NCBI GenBank assembly: GCA_023388195.1
Contig: JAEWGR010000041.1
Span: 1-20,224 of the forward strand
Origin: Bacillota bacterium
Lineage (GTDB): Bacteria > Bacillota > Negativicutes > Sporomusales > Sporomusaceae
DNA length: 20,224 nt
Direction of reading: 5' to 3'
The position numbers were made by a program, and so were the translations under genes. This document shows, piece after piece, positions 1-5,957 of the stretch. The notes beneath the pieces were generated by a model. It searched no databases. It was not told the origin of the DNA and saw only the letters and a list, made by a program, of their open reading frames with translations. Numbering within the stretch: position 1 is the stretch's first letter; every line of letters starts with the position of its first letter.

Positions 1-1
1 G

Positions 2-340
2 ACATGCGCAATGCATAACGAAGGTAATTCAACCATTAATTGCAATTTTGCAAAACCGCTCCGGGTTGAGGATTTGGCGAAAAGTGTAAATATGAGCGTT
101 TCGTCGTTGCATAGCAGTTTTAAAAAAATCACAGCTATGAGTCCTGGGCAGTACCAAAAAAGGATAAGGCTGCAGGAAGCAAGGCGGTTGCTGCTTACCG
201 AATCACTGTCAGCGGAGGAAATTGGTTTTCAGGTTGGCTATGAAAGCCCGTCACAGTTTAGCCGGGAATATGCCCGGATGTTTGGGCTGCCTCCTATCAG
301 TGATATTAAGCAGTTGCGAAATTCTTCGGAGTTTGTTTAG
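2..340 (+). CDS. AraC-family transcriptional regulator, C-terminal part (5' end outside window)
   Basis: This is the DNA-binding half of an AraC/XylS regulator. The frame is open to the left edge of the window, so the ATG at 11 is probably internal and the N-terminal ligand-binding domain lies upstream. Two helix-turn-helix units are visible. The first is around 'PLRVEDLAKSVNMSVSSLHSSFKKIT' in content (only key parts: RVEDLA, MSVSSLH, SFK). The second contains LSAEEIGFQVGYESPSQFSREY, again with the typical GY-S-SQFSREY signature. The linker with MSPGQYQK-RLQEARRLL is also typical of the family. It ends at a TAG codon and is followed by a 15-bp hairpin. The ligand and targets cannot be told from this fragment. 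Confidence 0.9.
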   Translation, partial: TCAMHNEGNSTINCNFAKPLRVEDLAKSVNMSVSSLHSSFKKITAMSPGQYQKRIRLQEARRLLLTESLSAEEIGFQVGYESPSQFSREYARMFGLPPISDIKQLRNSSEFV

Positions 341-417
341 CATAGATGCGGATGGTGGCAAGGCGCCCACTAGGCAATACATTAACAAGATTTGCCCAAA
401 GATATAGATATGATACC

Positions 418-460
418 GGAAAGAACCGAAGCATGCCGAGTGTACGCTTCGGTTCTTTCC
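418..460. terminator. Strong hairpin after the AraC gene, probable terminator
   Basis: A perfect 15-bp inverted repeat (418-432 with 446-460; left arm GGAAAGAACCGAAGC) encloses a 13-nt loop. It lies 78 bp after the AraC stop codon and before the promoter of the next gene. The downstream side is only moderately T-rich (TATATTTG), so termination is likely but not textbook. It would work on either strand. Confidence 0.6.
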
Positions 461-524
461 TATATTTGAGGGCAAGGAAATTACCTGCTCGGTAAATCCC
501 GAATGTGGGAGATGGCAGGATTGA

Positions 525-553
525 TAGACATGCGGCAAAACGGAAATCATAAT
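525..553 (+). promoter_or_regulatory. Sigma-A-type promoter of the MazG-like gene
   Basis: A -35 box TAGACA (525-530) and a -10 box CATAAT (548-553), each 5/6 to consensus, are separated by 17 nt. They lie 33 nt upstream of the chosen ATG at 587. Confidence 0.5.
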
Positions 554-586
554 ACCCACAAAATACTTAAAATCAGGAGTGATACG

Positions 587-931
587 ATGCGTAAAAAACA
601 ACCGGAAACCGGCACAATGGATTTTACTGTGGCAAGTGAGCGCGCTGTGCGTGTGCGCTCACTTTACCGGCAGCTTGAAGAACGAAACCACGGGGGTGCA
701 TGGACAACAGAGGAAGATATGCTGGCTTTCGCCACCGATATTGGCGTTCTCGGCCGCCTGGTCATGGCGGCTGAGGGCCGCTGGGTATACGGCGGCAGCG
801 TGCAGACGGAATTGACAAACAAACTGGCAGAATGCTTATGGTGGATACTGGTGTTGTCTGACCGCCTTGGTGTTGATATTACCGAAGCGTTTACGGCGTT
901 TGTGGACAGGCTTGACAGCGATCTTGAGTGA
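587..931 (+). CDS. MazG-like protein (NTP pyrophosphohydrolase superfamily)
   Basis: A 114-aa all-helical protein. The ATG at 587 is chosen because AGGAGTG lies just upstream; an in-frame ATG at 503 lacks a ribosome binding site. Residues 44-65 (EDMLAFATDIGVLGRLVMAAEG) and 79-101 (KLAECLWWILVLSDRLGVDITEA) match the two helices of the MazG/dUTPase-like fold, where the second carries an E-x-x-D type motif. Family members hydrolyse nucleoside triphosphates to monophosphate and pyrophosphate using Mg2+. Oddly, the first helix lacks the usual ExxE pair (DIGVLGRL instead), so catalytic competence is uncertain. It is monocistronic, with hairpins on both sides. The family call is from motif resemblance only. 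Confidence 0.6.
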   Translation: MRKKQPETGTMDFTVASERAVRVRSLYRQLEERNHGGAWTTEEDMLAFATDIGVLGRLVMAAEGRWVYGGSVQTELTNKLAECLWWILVLSDRLGVDITEAFTAFVDRLDSDLE

Positions 932-940
932 GAAAAGTTT

Positions 941-993
941 GCCGGTCATACCGGCCACTGCTGGCCAAGCCGCGCCGCCGTGCTCGGCGCGGC
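941..993 (+). terminator. Two GC-rich hairpins after the MazG-like gene
   Basis: Ten bases after the stop codon lies GCCGGT-CAT-ACCGGC (941-955). It is followed by a 9-bp stem GCCGCGCCG/CGGCGCGGC (969-977 and 985-993). No U-tract follows, so a classical rho-independent mechanism is not shown, but the position fits transcript end formation or 3' stabilisation. Confidence 0.4.
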
Positions 994-1093
994 ACATTAC
1001 TCTATAATTTGGCGTGGTACCCAGAATTAAATAACGTAATTTGCAAATACTGGTCTAAGACGGCACCATAATTAAGCAGATAGGTGATAAGTG

Positions 1094-1675
1094 ATGAAAC
1101 GAGTTGTGAAGCTGAAAGACGGTAAAAAAACAACATATAAGCATATAAACGAGGAAGGTGCATTTGAAGGTTTCGACATTCAAATTGATGAGGACAATAG
1201 AAAACGCATTGATAAATTAGTGGACAACTACGAACGTACTATAATTACCCGCGTAAATGAAACCTATTTGCTGAACACATCACGAGCGGATCAATTGGCA
1301 GATGCTATAGCGAAGTTTGGCGGCAGTTGGAATTTTATAATCATTTTCCTTTCCTTTTTAATCCTCTGGATGGTATGGAACATCTTACAATTTACGTATC
1401 ATTTTGATGAGCCTCCATTTATATTGTTGAATTTAATATTATCCTGTTTAGCTGCCTTGCAAGCACCCATTATTATGATGAGTCAAAACCGCCAGGCAGC
1501 GCGCGATAAAGATGAGTCAATTATTGATTTCGCGATAAATTATAAAGCCGAACAAGAAATTGATGATATGCAAGGCCATCTTCACAGGCTTGAGAAGCAT
1601 ATTAGTGAGATACATTTGTGCTTAAAGGTTCTAGAATCAAAAATAAACAGCACCTCAACAGAAAATAATAATTAA
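1094..1675 (+). CDS. DUF1003 family membrane protein
   Basis: A 193-aa protein of the DUF1003 family, whose function is unknown. Hallmarks are the run RADQLADAIAKFGGSW, a first membrane helix (FIIIFLSFLILWMVWNIL), a short loop with FDEPPFILLNL, a second helix (LSCLAALQAPIIMMS) and the highly conserved SQNRQAARD just after it. The C-terminal part is polar and helical (KAEQEIDDMQ...HRLEKHI), as in relatives, and may be a coiled coil. The N-terminal ~75 residues are soluble. The start could be GTG 1091 or ATG 1094; the ATG has the better distance to AGGTG. The gene stands alone. Confidence 0.85.
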   Translation: MKRVVKLKDGKKTTYKHINEEGAFEGFDIQIDEDNRKRIDKLVDNYERTIITRVNETYLLNTSRADQLADAIAKFGGSWNFIIIFLSFLILWMVWNILQFTYHFDEPPFILLNLILSCLAALQAPIIMMSQNRQAARDKDESIIDFAINYKAEQEIDDMQGHLHRLEKHISEIHLCLKVLESKINSTSTENNN

Positions 1676-1724
1676 ACGGCAGTCAATATAAGATAAGTAG
1701 CTGGGCTGTGGATCATTTATGGGC

Positions 1725-1751
1725 AAAAAAAAGATGCGTAAATGTTACGCA
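1725..1751 (-). terminator. Rho-independent terminator of the nifS-like unit
   Basis: Read on the minus strand, TGCGTAA-CAT-TTACGCA (1751 to 1735) forms a perfect 7-bp stem and is followed by TC and eight T residues (1732-1725). It ends the minus-strand transcript from the cysteine desulfurase. The stop codon of the TetR remnant is inside the stem. Confidence 0.75.
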
Positions 1752-1927
1752 ATTTCATAGCTGGTCAATGAAGAATAATAGTGATAGAAGGTACCTTTAT
1801 CGGCGCCCACTTGTTTGGTAATATCAATGATCATTGTTTTTTGGTAACCGCCGGAACGAAATAGCTCCAGCGCTGCGTCCATCAGCTCGGTCCGCCGGAC
1901 TTCCGCTTCTTTTATGATTCTTGTAAT
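1745..1927 (-). pseudogene. TetR-family regulator remnant (HTH domain only, no standard start codon)
   Basis: Translating the minus strand from 1927 gives 60 residues that read as a TetR N-terminal DNA-binding domain: TRIIKEAEVRRTELMDAALE, then LFRSGGYQKTMIIDITKQVG and ADKGTFYHYY, followed by SSLTSYEIA and a stop. TetR proteins are normally about 190-210 aa, so the whole ligand-binding domain is missing. The codon expected to be the start (before TRIIKE) is ATT, with an AGGGGGT Shine-Dalgarno-like stretch upstream and an in-frame TAG further up. The natural reading is ATG mutated to ATT plus a 3' deletion. It lies 54 bp downstream of the cysteine desulfurase gene on the same strand, so the two were probably one operon. 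A short functional HTH peptide from an ATT start cannot be excluded. Confidence 0.75.
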
Positions 1928-1981
1928 AAAAAGTACCCCCTAACCGGTATGATGATCTTATTATAAAGCAATATGAAAAAT

Positions 1982-3136
1982 CTAAAACTTACATTCGGTA
2001 CGCAGCCAAGATATCACGGAAGGAATTGTTGCCAGTAAATAGTCAATATCCTCTTCACTGTTATGCTCGTTTAATGTAATCCGCAGGGTACCATGGGCAA
2101 GCGATTCGGACGCTCCTGTCGCCAGCAAGATACGCGAGGGCTTGATAGCACCTGCACTGCAAGCGCTTGCGGAACTGGCAAAAATGCCATCCTTACTTAA
2201 TGTTGTTACAATAGGTTTTTTATCCATTCCCTCAAAAGCAAAAGAGGCATTTCCCGGCAGGCGATTTTCCGGATCACCTGTCAGGTAAGAGCCGGGAATC
2301 TTCAATATTCCTTGGATAAGCCTGTCTCTCATGGCGGCAACTTTTTTGTGATTATCCTCCATATGGGTTACGGCCTCTTCCAATGCAACTGCCATACCCA
2401 CTATGCCTGGTATATTTTCAGTCCCCGATCTTGCCCCTTTTTCCTGGCCGCCTCCATGCATAAAGGGTGTAAGGGTATGGCCGATTTTTACAAACAGCGC
2501 GCCAATGCCTTTGGGGCCTTGAAATTTGTGAGCGGACATGGACAGCAGGTCGACGCCCAGTTCTCTGACGTTTAGCTTGATGTGCCCCGCCGCCTGTACT
2601 GCGTCCGTGTGGAAAAGAACGTTCCTTTTATGTGCTATAGCACACAATTCCTTTATGGGTAAAATGGTACCAATTTCGTTGTTTGCCATCATGACACTTA
2701 TTAACACCGTATCGTTCCTTATGGCAGCCGATAGCTGCTCCGGCGTTATACGACCGTATTTGTCGACAGGAAGATAGGTTATCTCATAGCCCTCTTTTTC
2801 AAGGGCTTCAGCTGTCTTAATCACCGCATTGTGCTCAATAGCGGTTGTAATGATATGTTTTCCTTTGGCTGAGCGCATTGCTGCGGCTCCCCGGATCGCC
2901 CAGTTATCCGACTCAGTTCCCCCGGAAGTAAAGAAGATCTCATTATTTTTAGCTCCGATAGCGTTAGCAATAAGCCGTCTGGAATGTTCAAGGGCAGCTT
3001 TGGCATCCAGACCGTAACTGTGTATGGCAGAAGGATTTGCATAATGCTTGCCAAAATAGGGAAGCATGGCCTCCAGCGCTTTATCGGAAAGAGCCGTTGT
3101 TGCTGCATTATCAACATATACTAGCTTTTTTTCCAT
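1982..3136 (-). CDS. Cysteine desulfurase, NifS/IscS family
   Basis: A 384-aa PLP-dependent class V aminotransferase-fold enzyme that removes sulfur from L-cysteine, giving alanine and an enzyme persulfide. The persulfide feeds Fe-S cluster or other sulfur-transfer pathways. Visible motifs are DNAATT near the N-terminus, TSGGTESDN (70-78), EHNA with the cofactor-stacking His102, HTDAVQAAGH with Asp178, the PLP Schiff-base lysine in SAHKFQGPKG (Lys204) and the persulfide cysteine in SSASACSAG (Cys326). The length is normal for group I enzymes. The start at 3136 has TGAGGGTG 6-7 nt upstream; the in-frame ATG at 3151 does not. No IscU/NifU scaffold is adjacent, so a dedicated pathway cannot be assigned. 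A TetR remnant follows in the same direction. Confidence 0.93.
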   Translation of the reverse strand: MEKKLVYVDNAATTALSDKALEAMLPYFGKHYANPSAIHSYGLDAKAALEHSRRLIANAIGAKNNEIFFTSGGTESDNWAIRGAAAMRSAKGKHIITTAIEHNAVIKTAEALEKEGYEITYLPVDKYGRITPEQLSAAIRNDTVLISVMMANNEIGTILPIKELCAIAHKRNVLFHTDAVQAAGHIKLNVRELGVDLLSMSAHKFQGPKGIGALFVKIGHTLTPFMHGGGQEKGARSGTENIPGIVGMAVALEEAVTHMEDNHKKVAAMRDRLIQGILKIPGSYLTGDPENRLPGNASFAFEGMDKKPIVTTLSKDGIFASSASACSAGAIKPSRILLATGASESLAHGTLRITLNEHNSEEDIDYLLATIPSVISWLRTECKF

Positions 3137-3178
3137 CTGTTTCACCCTCATTTAATACAATGTTATTTCACAGTCAGG

Positions 3179-3203
3179 TTGCTATAGAAAGTTCCTGTAG
3201 CAA
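3179..3203 (-). promoter_or_regulatory. Inverted repeat in the nifS-like leader, possible operator
   Basis: TTGCTATAG (3179-3187) and CTGTAGCAA (3195-3203) form 9-bp arms with one mismatch and a 7-nt spacer, 43 bp upstream of the chosen start. TetR proteins bind palindromes of this kind and a TetR remnant follows the gene, so it may be the former operator. It could also be a leader hairpin. Apart from this dyad and the hairpin and regulator elements listed separately, I see nothing firm in 3137-3521. Confidence 0.35.
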
Positions 3204-3399
3204 TATTCGCAGGGTCAAAAGTGAAGGTTGTCACTGTTAATTGTTAATTATATACAGGTATTAACACATCGTCAACGTAGAAGCTGATCGAAATTTCTTC
3301 TATACCGAGCTTAAGAATATAACTAGGCCACTATTGATTTATAAACAGATTTGTATTGCCAATAGACAGGATAACCCGAATAACATGGCAATCTGGAAG

Positions 3400-3430
3400 A
3401 AAGCCCGCCAATTTGGCAGGCTTTATTTAA
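3400..3430 (+). terminator. Terminator-like hairpin in the nifS/yafY intergenic region
   Basis: AAAGCC-C-GCCA / TGGC-A-GGCTTT (3400-3424) forms a 10-bp stem with one internal mismatch and an ATT loop, followed by ATTTAATT. It is a plausible plus-strand intrinsic terminator, but no plus-strand gene is evident upstream of it. Confidence 0.45.
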
Positions 3431-3521
3431 TTATTACACAATGGAATTTCATAAGGAATATGACATACTGCTGTCCTATTCCTGTGTGTATAATAAAGAA
3501 AAGCTATAAAGGCTAATGGCG

Positions 3522-3558
3522 TAAATAAGACAATAGTTTGTCATATATGGTATATAAT
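3522..3558 (+). promoter_or_regulatory. Promoter region of the YafY-like gene with putative autoregulatory operator
   Basis: TAAATAAGACA (3522-3532), six bases, then TGTC (3539-3542) gives an AGACA-N6-TGTC dyad. A perfect -10 hexamer TATAAT follows at 3553-3558. There is no good -35 box at 17 nt, which fits an activator-dependent promoter. The same 11-mer, spacing and TGTC half-site recur before the SDR gene at 4584-4604. Confidence 0.55.
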
Positions 3559-3575
3559 AATACTGGTGATAATAA

Positions 3576-4487
3576 ATGAAACTGAATCGATTATTTGAGA
3601 TAACAACAATCCTGCTTAACAAAGGCAGCGTTACCGCGCAGGAGCTCGCTGACCGTTTTGACGTGTCGACGCGAACCATTTACCGGGATGTTGACATACT
3701 TTCCTCTGCCGGGGTACCTATATATACCAATAAGGGCCATGGCGGAGGCATTCACTTGCTTGAAAATTATACCCTGAGCAAGGCTTTTATCTCGGAACGG
3801 GAGAGCGAAAATTTGCTGATGGCGGTCAAAACCTTTCAGGCGACCCAGTATCCCGAACTGGATGTCGTATTGGAAAAACTAGGCGCCCTATTTAAGAAGC
3901 TGCCTGATTATGACTGGGTGGAGGTTGATTTTTCTCCATGGGGCAGTTCGCTTAATGAACAAAATAAGTTTAATGATATAAAACGGGCGATGCTGCAGCG
4001 AAATAGGATCGAGTTTGATTATGTGAATGGGGAAGGCCGTAAGAGCACCCGGCTGGTGGAACCGGAGAAGCTGATATTTAAGAATCATGCCTGGTATCTG
4101 CTGGCCTTTTGCCACCAGCGTCAGGAACACCGGACTTTCCGGGTTTCGAGACTGAAAAACCTGAAGGTGGCGGCAGAAACATTTGCGAGAAAGGCCTTGC
4201 CAGGGGCGGGAACGCAAGAGACAGACGCTGCCCAACGCCCGTTAATTAGACTGAATCTTCGCTGTCAGGCGCAGGTGTTAAACCGGCTTTATGATTATTT
4301 TGATGAGTCCTATCTTACTCCCCATGGGGATGGCAGTTTTTCTTTAGAGGTTTCTCTGCCGGAAGGTGAATGGCTCTACAACTACATTTTGTCGTTTGGC
4401 AGCTTGGTGGAGGTAGTGGCGCCGCTGCATGTCCGTAATATCATCATCCAGCGAATACAGGCGACATTAAAAATTTATAAACCGTGA
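3576..4487 (+). CDS. YafY-family transcriptional regulator (HTH-11 and WYL domains)
   Basis: A 303-aa regulator. Residues 4-60 form a winged helix-turn-helix (RLFEITTILLNKGSVTAQEL, then RFDVSTRTIYRDVDIL and the wing GHGGGIHLL). A WYL domain follows at about 135-195, with RIEFDYVNGEGRKSTR, HAWYLLAFC (171-179) and TFRVSRL (187-193). The C-terminal extension (about 220-303) is the WCX-type region that ends many members. WYL domains sense small ligands or nucleic acids; the ligand here is unknown. The start has a weak GGTGAT ribosome binding site. The duplicated operator-like element before this gene and before the SDR gene suggests that it regulates itself and the downstream SDR-Dabb unit. Confidence 0.9.
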   Translation: MKLNRLFEITTILLNKGSVTAQELADRFDVSTRTIYRDVDILSSAGVPIYTNKGHGGGIHLLENYTLSKAFISERESENLLMAVKTFQATQYPELDVVLEKLGALFKKLPDYDWVEVDFSPWGSSLNEQNKFNDIKRAMLQRNRIEFDYVNGEGRKSTRLVEPEKLIFKNHAWYLLAFCHQRQEHRTFRVSRLKNLKVAAETFARKALPGAGTQETDAAQRPLIRLNLRCQAQVLNRLYDYFDESYLTPHGDGSFSLEVSLPEGEWLYNYILSFGSLVEVVAPLHVRNIIIQRIQATLKIYKP

Positions 4488-4497
4488 TAAGAAAAGG

Positions 4498-4513
4498 CTT
4501 GGCGTGTGCCAAG
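4498..4513 (+). other. Small hairpin after the YafY-like gene
   Basis: CTTGGC-GTGT-GCCAAG forms a perfect 6-bp stem with a tetraloop, 10 bp after the stop codon. There is no T-tract, so it could be a weak or factor-dependent transcript end. Confidence 0.35.
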
Positions 4514-4583
4514 TCCCTCAGGATGCCGGCAGAGCCCCAGTTGTTTCTATGTAAATAGCATATTTTATATATTCTGTCAGACT

Positions 4584-4623
4584 TAAATAAGACAGGCTGT
4601 TGTCTGATTACCTTCTGTACAAT
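4584..4623 (+). promoter_or_regulatory. Putative YafY-type operator and -10 box before the SDR operon
   Basis: TAAATAAGACA (4584-4594), six bases, then TGTCT (4601-4605) repeats the element at 3522-3542. A -10 hexamer TACAAT lies at 4618-4623. No consensus -35 box sits at the proper distance, as in front of the regulator gene. The distance from TGTC to the -10 box differs between the two sites (10 and 13 nt). Confidence 0.55.
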
Positions 4624-4679
4624 GAATAATGCAGGGGTGAGGAAAAGGACGGCTGGTGGCAAGAAAGGAAGAGGTAAGA

Positions 4680-5471
4680 ATGGCTAAACGGGTGATTGAT
4701 AACAATGAATTTGAAGGCAAGCGAGTTTTAGTTACAGGTGGAACCAAAGGTATGGGTCAGGCAATTGTTAAACGCCTTGCCCTTGGCGGTGCGGCAGTTA
4801 TTACAACGGCACGTACGATTCCGGATGATCTGGAAGCATCGGTTCAGTTTATTCAGGCAGATGTCAGCACACCCTCAGGGATAGAAACCGTAGTTAACGG
4901 GATAGTTGAACGCCACGGCGGTATTGATATCCTGGTAAATAATGTTGGTGGGTCATCGACTTCGGCAGGTGGGGCCTTGGTTATGAGTGATGATGACTGG
5001 CAGCAGGTATTTAATGCAAATTTGTTTTCGGCTGTTCGTCTGGACCGGGCTTTTTTGCCAGCAATGATTGAAAATAGTTTTGGTGTCATCATTCACATGT
5101 CATCCATTCGGCGGCGTTTCCCGGCAACAGAAACTTTGGTGTACTCAGCTGCCAAAGCTGCTCTAACCAACTACAGCAAAGGGCTGGCAAATCAGGTAGC
5201 GCCTTATGGGGTTCGGGTCAACACGGTGGCGCCAGGGTTTATAGAAACCAAAGCCGCCGAACGGCTGATTCAGCGCTTGGCAGATCACTCTGGTCAGGAT
5301 TATGAAAGTGCAAAACAGGAAATGATGCATTCACTTGGTGGTATTCCCCTGGGCCGGCCAGGGCGGCCAGAAGAGGTTGCCGAACTTGTCGCCTTTTTGG
5401 TGTCCGAACGGGCTGCCTATATTACCGGCTGCGAGCATGTCATTGATGGCGGCACGCTGCGGTCAATATAA
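4680..5471 (+). CDS. SDR-family NAD(P)-dependent oxidoreductase
   Basis: A 263-aa classical short-chain dehydrogenase/reductase with a Rossmann fold. The cofactor motif is TGGTKGMG (19-26) and the structural NNVG is at 87-90. The catalytic Ser is in HMSS (141 or 142), with Tyr155 and Lys159 in YSAAK, and PGFIET follows. Arg44 at the end of the second strand suggests preference for NADP(H). The closing VIDGGT is typical. The start at ATG 4680 is preceded by GAGG with a 5-nt gap; an upstream in-frame GTG at 4656 is less likely. It opens a small operon with a decayed SnoaL-like gene and a Dabb gene, behind a YafY regulator. The substrate is unknown; a small carbonyl or stress metabolite is a guess. 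Confidence 0.92.
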   Translation: MAKRVIDNNEFEGKRVLVTGGTKGMGQAIVKRLALGGAAVITTARTIPDDLEASVQFIQADVSTPSGIETVVNGIVERHGGIDILVNNVGGSSTSAGGALVMSDDDWQQVFNANLFSAVRLDRAFLPAMIENSFGVIIHMSSIRRRFPATETLVYSAAKAALTNYSKGLANQVAPYGVRVNTVAPGFIETKAAERLIQRLADHSGQDYESAKQEMMHSLGGIPLGRPGRPEEVAELVAFLVSERAAYITGCEHVIDGGTLRSI

Positions 5472-5496
5472 TCTAAATTAACTAAACCAAGGCGGG

Positions 5497-5644
5497 ATGC
5501 CCAATCAAATTACCGCCGATTATTGAGACCTATGTGCAAGAAAAGACTAATCGCGACACTGCGGATGTGGCTGCCTGTTTCACCAATGAAAGTGAAAAAA
5601 TCCCCCAATGGATCAATTCTTTAAACGAGGAGAGAAAACCATGA
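5497..5644 (+). pseudogene. SnoaL-like (NTF2 superfamily) gene remnant, frameshifted and truncated
   Basis: After the ribosome-binding stretch AAGGCGGG, the ATG at 5497 is followed by CCC. Removing one C gives a continuous 47-codon reading from 5501 to the TGA at 5642: LPPIIETYVQEKTNRDTADV, then AACFTNESEK and IPQWINSLNEERKP. The first part matches the N-terminus of SnoaL-like proteins (LPPI-ETYV-AKN-RDTAALVACF). The second recalls their later QWI helix, so an internal stretch also seems to be missing. The family is usually 110-130 aa. The TGA overlaps the ATG of the next gene (ATGA), a trace of former translational coupling. SDR, SnoaL and Dabb genes often cluster, which supports the reading. 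Confidence 0.65.
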
Positions 5645-5928
5645 TTACAAATACGCAATTACTAAAATTAAAGGACAGAAGCGAGGAGAATATTGCCAAG
5701 GCGCGGCTTATGCTGCTTGGCATGCAAGGAAAAATTGAATTTTTGCGGGATTTGCAAGTGGAAGTTAATATACGTCAGGGTGCCTCAGCCTATGACCTGC
5801 TGGTGATCGCCCAATATGACTCACTGGAAGATTTAGAGGCTTATATTATTCACCCTGTCCATGTCGAAGTCGCCAAATATATTGGCGGTGTACTGGAAAC
5901 CAATGCGGTTGTATGTTACGAATCGTAA
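5641..5928 (+). CDS. Dabb-family (stress-responsive alpha/beta barrel) protein
   Basis: A 95-aa protein of the Dabb domain family (dimeric alpha/beta barrel, ferredoxin-like). The pattern is LLKLKDRSEENIAKARLMLL, GMQGKIEFLRDLQVEVNI, YDLLVIAQYDSLEDLEAY and the conserved HPVHVEVAKYI. Members are small dimers with roles ranging from stress response to polyketide and aldehyde chemistry; no catalytic assignment is possible here. The ATG at 5641 has GAGGAGAG 6-7 nt upstream, and the ORF could extend upstream only without a good site. It is the last gene of the SDR unit. A perfect 7-bp hairpin (5914-5930) straddles the stop codon. Confidence 0.85.
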   Translation: MITNTQLLKLKDRSEENIAKARLMLLGMQGKIEFLRDLQVEVNIRQGASAYDLLVIAQYDSLEDLEAYIIHPVHVEVAKYIGGVLETNAVVCYES

Positions 5929-5930
5929 CA
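5914..5930. terminator. Hairpin at the convergent ends of the Dabb and Lnt-like genes
   Basis: TGTTACG-AAT-CGTAACA forms a perfect 7-bp stem with a 3-nt loop spanning the Dabb stop codon. It lies 28 bp from the 3' end of the convergent Lnt-like gene. There is no T-run, so its terminator function is tentative. Confidence 0.3.
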
Positions 5931-5957
5931 TAGGGGTATCACTGGCGAAGGGCATGA

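Noticed and set aside
251..601. 116-codon minus-strand open frame over the AraC/MazG intergenic region
   Set aside because: It overlaps the AraC 3' end and the hairpin, has no ribosome binding site and resembles no known family; the hairpin produces its open reading.
3244..3318. 24-codon minus-strand frame ending in SFYVDDVLIPVYN
   Set aside because: It looks protein-like but is too short, has no start codon, and I could not link it to any family. It might be a gene scrap, but support is insufficient.
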